64,000 nt of DNA from Anabaena minutissima FACHB-250 (GTDB lineage Bacteria; Cyanobacteriota; Cyanobacteriia; Cyanobacteriales; Nostocaceae). The stretch is taken from NCBI RefSeq assembly GCF_014697125.1, contig NZ_JACJRG010000031.1, positions 1 through 64,000 of the forward strand. Reading direction: 5' to 3'. A program made the position numbers and the translations under genes. The notes under the pieces are model-generated. The model saw only the letters and a program-made list of their open reading frames with translations. It was not told the DNA's origin and searched no databases. Each line of letters opens with the position of its first letter. Position 1 is the first letter of the stretch. Below, in pieces: positions 18,241 to 27,570 of this stretch.

Positions 18241-18280
18241 GCAGGAAGCTGAAAAATATGAATGCTTCCTGCTTTTTATT
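18241..18280 (+). terminator. Rho-independent terminator
   Basis: Perfect 9-bp stem GCAGGAAGC / GCTTCCTGC with a 14-nt loop, followed by TTTTTATTT. It closes plus-strand transcription before the parvulin-like gene. Confidence 0.85.
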
Positions 18281-18326
18281 TGCTAAAAAATGGGTATATT
18301 ATTGAGTTTTCTAGAAAGATGAAAAA

Positions 18327-19070
18327 ATGAACGAACCAAAGCAAGTATTGATTACACCAGAGGAAGTCGTTAACGCTCTCAAAAAAGAGATGAACTTAAA
18401 GGACATTCATCAAAAGATTTTATTTAATAAAGTGATTTGGCAAGTTGCTGAAGAACGTGGGGTAACGGTGACAGCAGCAGAAATTGAAGCTGAGGCTAAC
18501 CGCCAGCGTCGTGAGAAGCATTTGGAGAAAGCCGCCGATACCATGGCGTGGTTGCAGGACGAGTTAGTGACGACTAATGATTGGGAAATGGGAATTTGCG
18601 ATCGCCTGTTGTCTCAAAAATTAGCTAATATATTATTTGCGGAAGAAGCAGAAGCTTTTTTTCATAAAAATCAACTAGAGTTTGAGCAAGTTATTCTCTA
18701 TCAAATTATTGTGGACTCTGAAAAACTTGCTCAAGAAATTTATTATCAAATTGAAGATAGAGAAATTAGTTTTTATGAAGCTGCTCATCTTTACGATATA
18801 GATATTTTACGTAAACAAAAGTGTGGTTATGAGGGGAATCTATATCGCTTTAACCTTCCTAAAGATATAGCTGCTGTTGTCTTTAGGTCTCAGCCTCAAC
18901 AATTAATTGGCCCTTTAAAGACTGAATATGGTTATCACCTTTTGATAGTAGCAGAATTTCTGCCTGCTGAATTAACAGGTGAAAAATATCAAGAGATACT
19001 TAATAATATGTTCCAAAAATGGTTATTAGTAGAGTTAAACAATCGATTTAATTTATCATTGGATGCATAA
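18327..19070 (+). CDS. Parvulin-like peptidyl-prolyl isomerase (SurA/PpiC family)
   Basis: Protein of 247 aa with a SurA-like architecture: an N-terminal helical chaperone part (residues 1-110) and a parvulin-type domain (about 115-215: ILYQIIVDSEKLAQEIYYQI, then GPLKTEYGYHLLIVAEF). There is no signal peptide, so it is probably cytoplasmic. It is a paralogue of the gene at 26818. In cyanobacteria such proteins are often encoded beside peptidase-containing ABC exporters, suggesting a role in handling exported peptides. It lies 46 bp after a terminator, so it has its own promoter. Confidence 0.82.
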   Translation: MNEPKQVLITPEEVVNALKKEMNLKDIHQKILFNKVIWQVAEERGVTVTAAEIEAEANRQRREKHLEKAADTMAWLQDELVTTNDWEMGICDRLLSQKLANILFAEEAEAFFHKNQLEFEQVILYQIIVDSEKLAQEIYYQIEDREISFYEAAHLYDIDILRKQKCGYEGNLYRFNLPKDIAAVVFRSQPQQLIGPLKTEYGYHLLIVAEFLPAELTGEKYQEILNNMFQKWLLVELNNRFNLSLDA

Positions 19071-19111
19071 TTATTCTTAGTTAAAACTAAAAGCTTATAG
19101 CCATACGAATA

Positions 19112-19814
19112 GTTTCAATCCCTGACAGGGATTAGAAGAAATTGCAATTCCGGTAGGTTCACAATCGCACTGCTAAAGCCTCAACCGCAGTTTCAATAAC
19201 CGCAGTTTCAATCCCTGATAGGGATTAGAAGAAATTGCAATGAATTTCTAAATATTTAGCGATTGCAGCCATTGAGTTTCAATCCCTGATAGGGATTAGA
19301 AGAAATTGCAATCTGTGGTACGGCTTATATATATCTCTCTCTTTTTAAGTTTCAATCCCTGATAGGGATTAGAAGAAATTGCAATAACTACCACATTCAG
19401 CTTGGGGGTATTTTATGTGTGTTTCAATCCCTGATAGGGATTAGAAGAAATTGCAATCTGTTGCCCTGGGTAGTCAGCCAGATATTCATGTTTCAATCCC
19501 TGATAGGGATTAGAAGAAATTGCAATTATCGATTTGCAAGATAGAGATATTGTAGAGGTTGAAGCCGTTTCAATCCCTGATAGGGATTAGAAGAAATTGC
19601 AATTATAGATTTCAATCAACCTGTTACGTCTGGGAGGTTTCAATCCCTGATAGGGATTAGAAGAAATTGCAATCTGAATTAGTGAATGGTGGTACTCCTC
19701 GCGTTGTTTCAATCCCTGATAGGGATTAGAAGAAATTGCAATTATTGGCCACCACAAGCAGTGGCATTTCCAGTAGGGTTTCAATCCCTGATAGGGATTA
19801 GAAGAAATTGCAAT
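19112..19814 (-). CRISPR. Orphan CRISPR array, 10 repeats and 9 spacers
   Basis: Ten 37-nt repeats start at 19112, 19205, 19276, 19349, 19421, 19490, 19567, 19637, 19706 and 19778. On the plus strand they begin GTTTCAATCCCTGATAGGGA and end GAAATTGCAAT. Spacers are 32-40 nt except the first (56 nt). On the minus strand the repeat ends in GGGATTGAAAC, the usual 3' end giving an AUUGAAAC crRNA handle, so transcription is assigned to minus. The only variant repeat (CTGACAGGG at 19112) is then at the trailer end, as expected. No cas gene lies in the window; the repeat type resembles type III and I-D arrays of cyanobacteria. Confidence 0.95.
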
Positions 19815-21051
19815 AGCGGCGACCTGAAACACGGTCTATATTTAGTTTTCAAGGTGCGGTTGCGCGGATGGAACAATACTAGCATACACAATTGTAACTG
19901 AGTAGAATACAAATGCCCAAAACCCTTACTAAATAAAGTGCGCGGCTATTTTTATTCAAAAAAATCTCAAAAGTCTTACACTGCGAGAACTCCAGCGTCA
20001 GTTAATAAGAGTTTGTTTTTAACACCTACCCATTCGCGCATTCGGGCGGGAAAACACTGTTTTTATCAAGTTATTGACTAGCTAGTACGGTACAGATTCA
20101 ACAAAGCCACCATCTGACATCAATACATCATGCTGAGTTATGTTAGCGTAGCGAGTTGTAAATCTGTGCTGAGTAATAATACTAATCACTAGCGTTTAGG
20201 CTTTTGTTTTTCAACCGTAATTGTAACTAAAAGTCTTCTGAATCACAGAAAAAGTGAATAAATTAGCTGTTTTTCAGGAAATAATCAATTTCTAGTAAAA
20301 TTTTTATAAAGATTTGATGAACTTTACTTTTTTCAGATAAAAACTATTGACTAGCCTTCAGAAAATTTCTACAAAAATAGTAGTAGGTTAAATAATCAAA
20401 TTGAGAGACTGTCAGTTTTTAGTTTATTGTTGCCAGGTGAATGCAGATGACTCATGATCTGCTAATGAAAAAATAGCCAGTGTGGTGTTAGTTTGATGCT
20501 AGTAAGATTTACTTGCATTGAAATCTAACGAAATAACCCTCTCTGATTGGTACTCGTAATCGCACAAACTTAAATATTCACTCATTGATTTTGTACCTAC
20601 ATTCCAGTTTTTAGCAACATCCTGATAACAAAATCATCATCAGACTTGAGATAGATTTTCTGAGATTAGCAACCAATTAATTTAGTTGCAATCAATACCA
20701 GCATGACACCATTGTTCAGAAGATTTTATCAAGTTCTTGATGCAAGCTTTTGAGGTGTTTTACCAGATATTGCGTTTTTTGAGACTTTGGAATATTGAAT
20801 ACTTGTAGATAACCCCCCTAATTCACCAATTGAAAGGAGGGTAAACACTTGTCATCACATAGGCTGAATATCTTGCACCTAGAGACTGTAATGCTCTTCC
20901 ACCAATCTGAGGAAAGCAAAATAATTGTAGCTTGGGTTGAGCGATAGCCTTCTTGTAATCAGTACAGTTGAGAAACTGGAGAAAGCCGACTAAAGCTGAT
21001 GAATGTGAACCTTTGACCTAAAAGTAAATTAGACATTACCTGGTAATAATT
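19815..21051. other. CRISPR leader and AT-rich intergenic region
   Basis: Just outside the last repeat the minus strand reads CGCGCAACCGCACCTTGAAA (about 19846-19865), resembling conserved leader sequence next to cyanobacterial arrays. The rest (to 21051) is AT-rich with no convincing ORF; a C-rich/G-rich inverted pair (CCCCCCT / AGGAGGG) lies at 20813-20841. The promoter of the HTH gene should be near its 3' end. Confidence 0.5.
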
Positions 21052-21651
21052 ATGTCTGAATATTTTCATCAAGAGCAATTTATTGAAGGTTATGACTTGC
21101 ATGAGAGCAAGTTTTTAACTCCCTTTCAACGGAAAGCTTTGCTCAAGCATTTACAAACTAATTTGCAGCCAGAATATCGTAAACGCATTGAAATTATGTT
21201 ACTGGCAGATATGGGGACATCGCAAAGCCAAATCTGTGAAAAATTAGGCTGTTCTCAAGAAATGGCGCGTTATTGGATTGGCATAGCTGAAGCAGGTTTG
21301 GCACACAAATGGAATGAGCGACCCATAGGTAGACCCAAAATTGTCAATAACCAATATATGGATAGATTAAAGGAATTAGTAAGTAATAGTCCGCGTGATT
21401 ATGGTTACGCTTTTACCCATTGGACAGCGCAATGGTTAAGTAAACATCTAGCATCAGAATTGGGCATCACTATTAGCGATCGCCATATCAATCGCCTGTT
21501 AAAACAAATGGGACTTTCTACTAAACCAAAAAATAACCGTCCTCAAGTTACTGAAGAAGCTGAACCAGATAATAATATTACAATTTCAGACTTGAAATCT
21601 CAGTCTGAAACACCTCTGGATTGGTCGTTTAATTTAATTCGTAATTCGTAA
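21052..21651 (+). CDS. Helix-turn-helix protein related to transposase N-terminal domains
   Basis: Protein of 199 aa with two winged-HTH-like segments. Residues about 50-85 (RIEIMLLADMGTSQSQICEK followed by LGCSQEMARYWI) form the first, and residues about 115-165 (DYGYAFTHWTAQWLSKHLAS then ISDRHINRLLKQMGLS) form a second of the HTH_29/winged type found in IS630 transposases. No DDE catalytic domain follows, so it is a domesticated DNA-binding protein or a transposase fragment. It lies 57 bp upstream of the exporter gene on the same strand, so a regulator of that operon is a reasonable inference. Confidence 0.7.
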   Translation: MSEYFHQEQFIEGYDLHESKFLTPFQRKALLKHLQTNLQPEYRKRIEIMLLADMGTSQSQICEKLGCSQEMARYWIGIAEAGLAHKWNERPIGRPKIVNNQYMDRLKELVSNSPRDYGYAFTHWTAQWLSKHLASELGITISDRHINRLLKQMGLSTKPKNNRPQVTEEAEPDNNITISDLKSQSETPLDWSFNLIRNS

Positions 21652-21708
21652 TTATAACAATGATTAAGAAGTACGAAAGTTCACAATATTTGGTTTGGAG
21701 GTGAGGGA

Positions 21709-24700
21709 ATGCCGTCAGGTTTTTCCCAGCAATATTTAGCGCAACAACTTACTCAAACCTTGGGTGAGTTGTTGTCAGAAAAGGAAATAGAAAAATATAT
21801 CCCAGAGTTAGAAATTATTGAACCGCCAATTGCCAAGCAGTTTTGGCAAGCTGCTACAGCATCGCCGGGAATTTACATCATCCTTGGGGGTAAAGTAAGA
21901 TTACTTGATAGTTCTTTAAACTTAATCACCACGCTTTCAACAGGAGCGTCTTTTGGTGAACTGACTTTATTTCCAGAACAAGAATTTAGTCCTTATGTTG
22001 CTAGGGCTTCTGTTAATTTAAAACTTGCTTACCTACCGCAAGATAGTTTACAAGGGCTGATTAGTGAACATCCTAGCATTGACGATCGCCTAAAAAAACA
22101 GGCAGAAACTTGGGATTTATTGGTATTCTGTAACCAAAATACCTTACTGCCTGAAAATACTTCCGTCGAAGATGCCTTGAGAGCATTGTTTTTATTTGAA
22201 CGTCAGACTTTAGCTAGTGGTTCACTTCCCCAGTCGCTTTTGCAAGATACCAAACTCTGGCTTTTACAGCGAGGAGAATTAACAGATACCCAAGGACGCA
22301 GATTTATACCCGGAACAATCACCACATCTGCAAATGTAGGTAATTGGCAAGTTACACAATCAGCAGTTGTGTATATTTTGAGAAATACCAATTGGCAAAT
22401 AGCACTAGAATATTGGCCGCAGTTAACAGAATTCCGAGAATCCAGTGTTAGTATTGAAAGTAACCCCTCCCCATCCCCGGTTGTAGAGACGCGATATGTC
22501 GCATCTCTACAACCCCCCCCTCCAGAAAACTCCAAACCACGTCGCTCCTATTTCCCCAGCCCGAAAGTGAGGGTAGGGCATTGGTGGGGAAGAATTACCA
22601 AACGCTATCCATTATTTGAACAACAAAGTGCAGCTGACTGTGGTGCAGCCTGTTTAGTCATGGTTAGCCGCTACTGGGGTAAAAACTTAAGCGTGAATCG
22701 CATTCGGGATTTAGCCAATGTTAGCCGCAATGGTGCATCCCTCAAAGGTTTAACCACAGCCGCAGAGACGATAGGTTTTACTACCCGTCCAGTGAAAGCT
22801 AGTTTGGATAAATTAGCACAACAAACCTTACCTGCGATCGCTCATTGGGAGAATAAGCACTACATTGTAGTTTACGAAATTACCAAAAAACACGTTATTG
22901 TCTGCGACCCCGCAATTGGACAACGTAGCCTCATACTGTCAGAATTTAAAGCAGGCTGGACTGGCTACGCTTTATTATTGCAACCCACCAACCAACTACA
23001 AGAGGCACAAGAAGTCAGTACCCCATTCTGGCAGATGTTTGAGTTAGTCAGACCTCACTCACGCGTGCTGCTAGAAGTGTTTGGGGCTTCGGTATTAATT
23101 CAGTTTTTGGGACTGATTACGCCCCTATTTACCCAGTTGTTATTAGATAGAGTCATTGTGCAGGGTAGCACGCTGACTTTAAACGCTGTGGGTTTAGGGT
23201 TGATGATTTTTGGGTTATTCCGCGTCGCCGTCAATGGACTCAGGCAATATTTACTAGACCATACAGCCAACCGCATTAGTGTGTCACTGTTGGTAGGTTT
23301 TATTAAACATACCTTCCGTTTACCCTTAGCGTTTTTTGAATCGCGTTATGTCGGCGATATCGTCTCCCGTGTCCAAGAAAACCAAAAAATCCAGCGTTTT
23401 TTGACTGGGGAAGCCCTCTCCATCATTTTGGACTTACTGACGGTGTTCGTTTACGTGGGGCTGATGTTTTGGTATAGTGCGTCTATGGCATTGGTCAGTT
23501 TAGCGATCGTGCCGCCGTTTGTATTATTGGCACTTGTCGCTACACCATTTCTACGCCGCATTAGCCGGGAAGTTTTTAGTGCTACCGCCAACGAAAACAG
23601 TTACCTCATTCAATCCCTAACGGGGATTCGCTCAATTCGTTCGATGGCGATTGAGCAGACAGTGCGTTGGCATTGGGAAGAACTGCTAAATAATGTAATT
23701 AGAAAGACCTTTGCTGGGCAGATTATCAGTAATCAGTTACAGATTTTTAGTTCGGCAATTGAAACCCTAGTTACGACCAGCTTATTGTGGTTGGGGGCGT
23801 GGTTGGTAATTCAAAATCAACTTACCATTGGTCAGTTAGTTGCCTTTAATATGCTGTTGGGTAACATTATTCGACCCTTTCAGCGTCTAGTCGTGCTGTG
23901 GAATCAATTACAAGAGGTAACAATTTCTACAGAACGCATCAATGATATTCTCGAAGCCGAACCAGAAGAAGACTTACAAAACCAGCCCCGGCAATTTTTA
24001 CCTCGCTTAACTGGTCATATCCGCTTTGAAAATGTCACCTTCCGTTATCATCCAGAGAGTGATATTAATGTCTTAGAAAATCTCAGTTTTGAAATTAAAC
24101 CAGAGCAAACCGTTGCTGTCGTAGGGCGTAGCGGTTCTGGTAAGACCACATTGTTTAAATTAATTTTAGGGCTATATCTGCCGACAGATGGCAAAGTGTT
24201 GATTGATGGTAACGATGTGACTAGTATAGCCCTGCGATCGCTCCGTTCTCAAATCGGTGTTGTTGACCAAGACACCTTTCTGTTTGGCGGTACAATCCGC
24301 GAAAATATCAGCATTGCTCACCCCGAAGCTAGTTTAGAACAAGTGATAACGGCGGCGCGATTAGCTGGGGCTGATGACTTTATACAACGATTGCCAATGG
24401 GTTACGAATCCCAAATTGGTGAAGGTGGCGGTATGTTATCTGGTGGACAACGCCAACGCCTAGCTATAGCCCGTGCTTTGGTAGGTGATCCCCGTTTATT
24501 GCTTTTAGATGAAGCAACCAGCCACCTCGATTCTGAATCTGAGCGTCTGATTCAAAATAACCTGAAAACTATTCTTCAAGGACGCACCAGTGTAATTATT
24601 GCCCACCGTCTGTCCACCGTGCGTCATGCTGATTTAATTTTAGTCTTAGATCGTGGCTTATTAGTCGAAAGCGGTACTCACGATCAATTAATCACACGAA

Positions 24701-24750
24701 AAGGCCATTACTTTTACCTGAACCAACAGCAACTGGCGACTAATTCGTAA
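21709..24750 (+). CDS. Peptidase-containing ABC exporter (C39 type, HetC paralogue)
   Basis: Membrane ABC exporter of 1013 aa. Residues 1-150 are a cyclic-nucleotide-binding-like fold (GKVRLLDSSLNLITTLSTGA). A C39 peptidase spans about 295-425 with Cys near 310 (AADCGAAC), His near 384 (NKHYIVVY) and Asp near 400 (CDPAIG) all present. Membrane helices and an ATPase follow: GRSGSGKTT, LSGGQRQR, LLLLDEAT and IAHR. Such proteins cut a leader after a GG motif and secrete the peptide. The linker near residues 258-268 is coded by an inverted repeat (22480-22513). With the HlyD gene 178 bp downstream it forms a type I secretion system. No substrate gene is seen nearby. Confidence 0.92.
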   Translation: MPSGFSQQYLAQQLTQTLGELLSEKEIEKYIPELEIIEPPIAKQFWQAATASPGIYIILGGKVRLLDSSLNLITTLSTGASFGELTLFPEQEFSPYVARASVNLKLAYLPQDSLQGLISEHPSIDDRLKKQAETWDLLVFCNQNTLLPENTSVEDALRALFLFERQTLASGSLPQSLLQDTKLWLLQRGELTDTQGRRFIPGTITTSANVGNWQVTQSAVVYILRNTNWQIALEYWPQLTEFRESSVSIESNPSPSPVVETRYVASLQPPPPENSKPRRSYFPSPKVRVGHWWGRITKRYPLFEQQSAADCGAACLVMVSRYWGKNLSVNRIRDLANVSRNGASLKGLTTAAETIGFTTRPVKASLDKLAQQTLPAIAHWENKHYIVVYEITKKHVIVCDPAIGQRSLILSEFKAGWTGYALLLQPTNQLQEAQEVSTPFWQMFELVRPHSRVLLEVFGASVLIQFLGLITPLFTQLLLDRVIVQGSTLTLNAVGLGLMIFGLFRVAVNGLRQYLLDHTANRISVSLLVGFIKHTFRLPLAFFESRYVGDIVSRVQENQKIQRFLTGEALSIILDLLTVFVYVGLMFWYSASMALVSLAIVPPFVLLALVATPFLRRISREVFSATANENSYLIQSLTGIRSIRSMAIEQTVRWHWEELLNNVIRKTFAGQIISNQLQIFSSAIETLVTTSLLWLGAWLVIQNQLTIGQLVAFNMLLGNIIRPFQRLVVLWNQLQEVTISTERINDILEAEPEEDLQNQPRQFLPRLTGHIRFENVTFRYHPESDINVLENLSFEIKPEQTVAVVGRSGSGKTTLFKLILGLYLPTDGKVLIDGNDVTSIALRSLRSQIGVVDQDTFLFGGTIRENISIAHPEASLEQVITAARLAGADDFIQRLPMGYESQIGEGGGMLSGGQRQRLAIARALVGDPRLLLLDEATSHLDSESERLIQNNLKTILQGRTSVIIAHRLSTVRHADLILVLDRGLLVESGTHDQLITRKGHYFYLNQQQLATNS
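22480..22513. repeat. Inverted repeat inserted in the exporter coding region
   Basis: 34-nt near-palindrome: arms GTTGTAGAGA (22480-22489) and TCTCTACAAC (22504-22513), with CGCGATATGTCGCA between them. It encodes part of the linker before the peptidase domain. A related palindrome (GAGACGTTGCATTGCAACGT) occurs at 26741-26767. Confidence 0.75.
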
Positions 24751-24867
24751 TTCGTCATTAAGAATTGGTTGCCTTGGGTATTACTGGGAAATTGTTAAAA
24801 AAATGGGCATGGGACAAACAGGACATGGGATATCGGGCATTGGGTAATAGTTCTTCTTCCTTTCTAT

Positions 24868-24915
24868 TCCCTAATCCCCAGTCCCTAATCCCCAGTCCCC
24901 AGTCCCCAGTCCCCC
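24868..24915. repeat. Tandem heptanucleotide repeats (STRR type)
   Basis: CCCCAGT and CCCTAAT units in tandem between the exporter and the HlyD gene, ending 14 bp before the HlyD start. Confidence 0.8.
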
Positions 24916-24928
24916 TTCAGAGTAATTT

Positions 24929-26476
24929 ATGCCACACATATCCCACAATTCATCATCTGTGCTAGTCAAGTCACAGCCAGATGATCTGCTACGAGTTGAA
25001 GAATCGCGTTCTCTAGATAATGAGCAAACACAAGGGGTAAGCGAGACTAATGATTGGTTTTATGGCACTGAGGAATTACTCGATGCCTTACCCAAACGCT
25101 GGACTCGTTCCATGCTTTACCTCTTGATTAGCTTTGCTGTGATTATTATCCCTTGGGCATCTCTAAGCAAGGTTGATGAAACAGGAACAGCCAGAGGGCG
25201 TTTAGAACCCAAGGGTGCAACGCAAAAACTAGGTATTGCCGTCGCTGGTAAAGTCAAAACAGTGAATGTAGAAGAAGGGGCGACGGTTAAGGCTGGGCAA
25301 GTTTTATTAGAATTAGATGCTGACGTTCTACAAAAAGAATTAGAACAAGCTGAAACTAGGTTAGAAGGATTAACTAATCGGCAAGCGCAGCAAGAATTAC
25401 TCAAAAACCAATTGATGCTCGCCATTAATATTCAAGAACAGCAGAACCAAGCCCAAGCCTTGGAAAAAATGGCACAAGTGAATCAAGCCCAGCAGCACTT
25501 AGATGGTAAACAAAGTACCTACCACTTACAAAAACTAGAAAAACAATCTCTAGTAGAACAGGCTAGGCAGAGAATTAATTCTACTCAGATTCTCCAGCAG
25601 TTGGCTCAAAGGCGTTTGCAGCGAGATTCCAAAGAAGTTACACGCTATCGTGATCTGTTAAGGCAGGGTGCAATTCCCCAAATTAAAATTGTCGAACTGG
25701 AAAACTCTGCCGAAGATAGCCAACGCTCTTTGCTGCAAGCCAATGCAGAGATTATGCAAGCACAGTTGCGTTTAAGAGAAGAAGTCAGTCGCTACCAAGC
25801 AACCATTAGTCAAATTCAAGCAGAAATTCAGCAAGCACAACTACGTCTGCAAGAGCAGCTAAGTAGTTATCAAGGGGTTGTCCAAGCGGGTAAATTGGCA
25901 GTCCTCAAAAGCCAAGAACAGTTAAAAGACCTGCAAAGCCAAATTACTAACTTGCAATCAGAAATGGCGCAAACCAAGAGCCAGATTGCATCATTTAAGC
26001 TACAACAACAACAAAGAATAGTGCGATCGCCTATTGATGGTGTAATTTTTGAGTTACCTGTAGAAAAACCAGGCCCCGTAGTCGAACCAGGACAGATAGT
26101 AGCTCAAATAGCACCGCAAAATACGCCTTTAATTCTCAAAGCCCAAATGCCCAGCCATCAAAGCGGTTTCTTGAAGGTGGGAATGCCAGTTAAAATCAAG
26201 TTTGATGCTTATCCTTTCCAAGATTATGGCGTGGTGCAAGGGCGCGTTAGCTGGATTTCGCCGGACTCGAAGATCCAAACCACCCCTCAAGGGAACATAG
26301 AAACCTACGAGATGAATATCACTATAGACCAACCATATATCCAAGCTGGTAATAAACGTATTTTCTTAACCCCAGGTCAGACAGCATCAGCAGAGGTAAT
26401 TATTCGTCAACGCCGAGTAATTGATTTTGTCTTAGACCCATTCAAGAAATTACAAAAAAGCGGTTTAGAGCTTTAG
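24929..26476 (+). CDS. HlyD family secretion adaptor
   Basis: Periplasmic adaptor of 515 aa that couples the preceding ABC exporter to an outer-membrane channel. One membrane helix lies at about residues 60-80 (SMLYLLISFAVIIIPWASL). A biotinyl-lipoyl-like half (GKVKTVNVEEGATVKAGQVLLEL), a long coiled coil rich in Gln and Leu (about 135-360), the second lipoyl half (RIVRSPIDGVIFELPVEKPG) and a beta-barrel region to the end follow. The upstream gap contains only STRR repeats, so co-transcription with the exporter is expected. No TolC-like gene is in the window. Confidence 0.9.
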   Translation: MPHISHNSSSVLVKSQPDDLLRVEESRSLDNEQTQGVSETNDWFYGTEELLDALPKRWTRSMLYLLISFAVIIIPWASLSKVDETGTARGRLEPKGATQKLGIAVAGKVKTVNVEEGATVKAGQVLLELDADVLQKELEQAETRLEGLTNRQAQQELLKNQLMLAINIQEQQNQAQALEKMAQVNQAQQHLDGKQSTYHLQKLEKQSLVEQARQRINSTQILQQLAQRRLQRDSKEVTRYRDLLRQGAIPQIKIVELENSAEDSQRSLLQANAEIMQAQLRLREEVSRYQATISQIQAEIQQAQLRLQEQLSSYQGVVQAGKLAVLKSQEQLKDLQSQITNLQSEMAQTKSQIASFKLQQQQRIVRSPIDGVIFELPVEKPGPVVEPGQIVAQIAPQNTPLILKAQMPSHQSGFLKVGMPVKIKFDAYPFQDYGVVQGRVSWISPDSKIQTTPQGNIETYEMNITIDQPYIQAGNKRIFLTPGQTASAEVIIRQRRVIDFVLDPFKKLQKSGLEL

Positions 26477-26817
26477 AAATAAGCTAATACACGCGATGTG
26501 CAATTTATTCTTGAAACCTCTCCCATACCAGGAGAGAGGCTTTAATTCTTACTCTCTTTCCCTGTCTTTGCTACGCAACGCTAACGCGAACGACACGCTG
26601 CGCGAAAGTAGGGAAGGGGTTGGGGGTTAGGTCTGAGAGAACTTTGCACACGACGTTAATACGGTTCAGATCAGCCCCCCCTTATCTAGAGACTTAATAA
26701 TCGCGTCTTGAAAACCCAACGACTAGGCTGATCAACCTTTGGAGACGTTGCATTGCAACGTCTCTACAAGCCATGCCATTTTTCCACCACCTATTGATTT
26801 AAAGGGAGATTTGTATC
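26477..26817. other. Intergenic region with a hairpin and repeats
   Basis: A terminator-like hairpin CCTCTCC / GGAGAGAGG followed by CTTTAATT lies at 26517-26547. Then comes a dispersed repeat (CTACGCAACGCTAACGCGAA type, about 26570-26610) and the palindrome GAGACGTTGCATTGCAACGT at 26741-26767. A GGGAGA sequence precedes the next start. Confidence 0.5.
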
Positions 26818-27570
26818 ATGCCAAAACTTATACAACTATCGATTGCAGACATTATTTATCATCTAAAATTATCTTGTCAAATCCCCACAATTTTAGAAGC
26901 GATCGCCACCTCCAGAATTATTACTGAAGCTGCCGTCTCCGCAGGCATTGAAATTAGTGTAGAGGAACTTCAACAAGCCGCAGATAGTATGCGCTTAACT
27001 AATCAATTATTCAAAGCAGAAGATACATGGAATTGGCTAAACAAATATTATCTTTCTTTAGATGACTTTGAAGACATGGCTAAAACCAACTTATTATCTG
27101 CTAAGTTAGCTGGTCATTTATTTGCAGATAAAATTGAACCATTCTTTTATGCCCATCAAATTGATTACACTGGGGCTGTAACTTATGAAGTTATATTAGA
27201 TGATGAAGACTTAGCTTTAGAGCTATTTTACGCCTTAAAAGAAGGTGAAATTAGCTTCCAAGAAATTGCCCGTCAATACATCCAAACCCCAGAAATTAGA
27301 AGGGCTGGGGGCTATCAAGGCATTCGCTATCGGCGAGACTTTCGACCAGAGATTGCGGCTGCTGTTTTTGCTGCCAATCCTCCCCAAATTCTTAAACCCA
27401 TAGTTACCCCAAAAGGAGTACACATAATCGCCGTTGAGGAAATCATTAACCCCGAATTAGACGAGGAGCGGCGGATGCAAATTGCCAAAGATTTATTTAC
27501 ACTTTGGTTAGAAGAACAAGTAAATGCTGTAGAAATTGTAGCTGATTTCAACCGCCAAGATAATTCGTAA
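26818..27570 (+). CDS. Parvulin-like peptidyl-prolyl isomerase (SurA/PpiC family)
   Basis: Protein of 250 aa with the same layout as the gene at 18327: a helical N-terminal half with the ITEAAVSAGIEISVEELQQA segment, then a parvulin-type domain (about 118-225) with YEVILDDEDLALELFYALKE, RRAGGYQGIRYRR and KPIVTPKGVHIIAVEE. There is no signal peptide. It follows the exporter and HlyD genes at a 341 bp distance, completing the common cyanobacterial exporter neighbourhood. A GGGAGA ribosome binding site lies about 9 bp before the ATG. Confidence 0.83.
   Translation: MPKLIQLSIADIIYHLKLSCQIPTILEAIATSRIITEAAVSAGIEISVEELQQAADSMRLTNQLFKAEDTWNWLNKYYLSLDDFEDMAKTNLLSAKLAGHLFADKIEPFFYAHQIDYTGAVTYEVILDDEDLALELFYALKEGEISFQEIARQYIQTPEIRRAGGYQGIRYRRDFRPEIAAAVFAANPPQILKPIVTPKGVHIIAVEEIINPELDEERRMQIAKDLFTLWLEEQVNAVEIVADFNRQDNS

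Noticed and set aside
19587..19901. Two ORFs (81 and 71 aa) with repeating NPYQGLK or FQSLIGIRRNCN motifs
   Set aside because: They are translations of the CRISPR repeats, not genes.
24765..24965. 66-aa ORF before the HlyD gene
   Set aside because: It is mostly STRR repeat translation (PQSLIPSPQSPVP) and overlaps the HlyD start.
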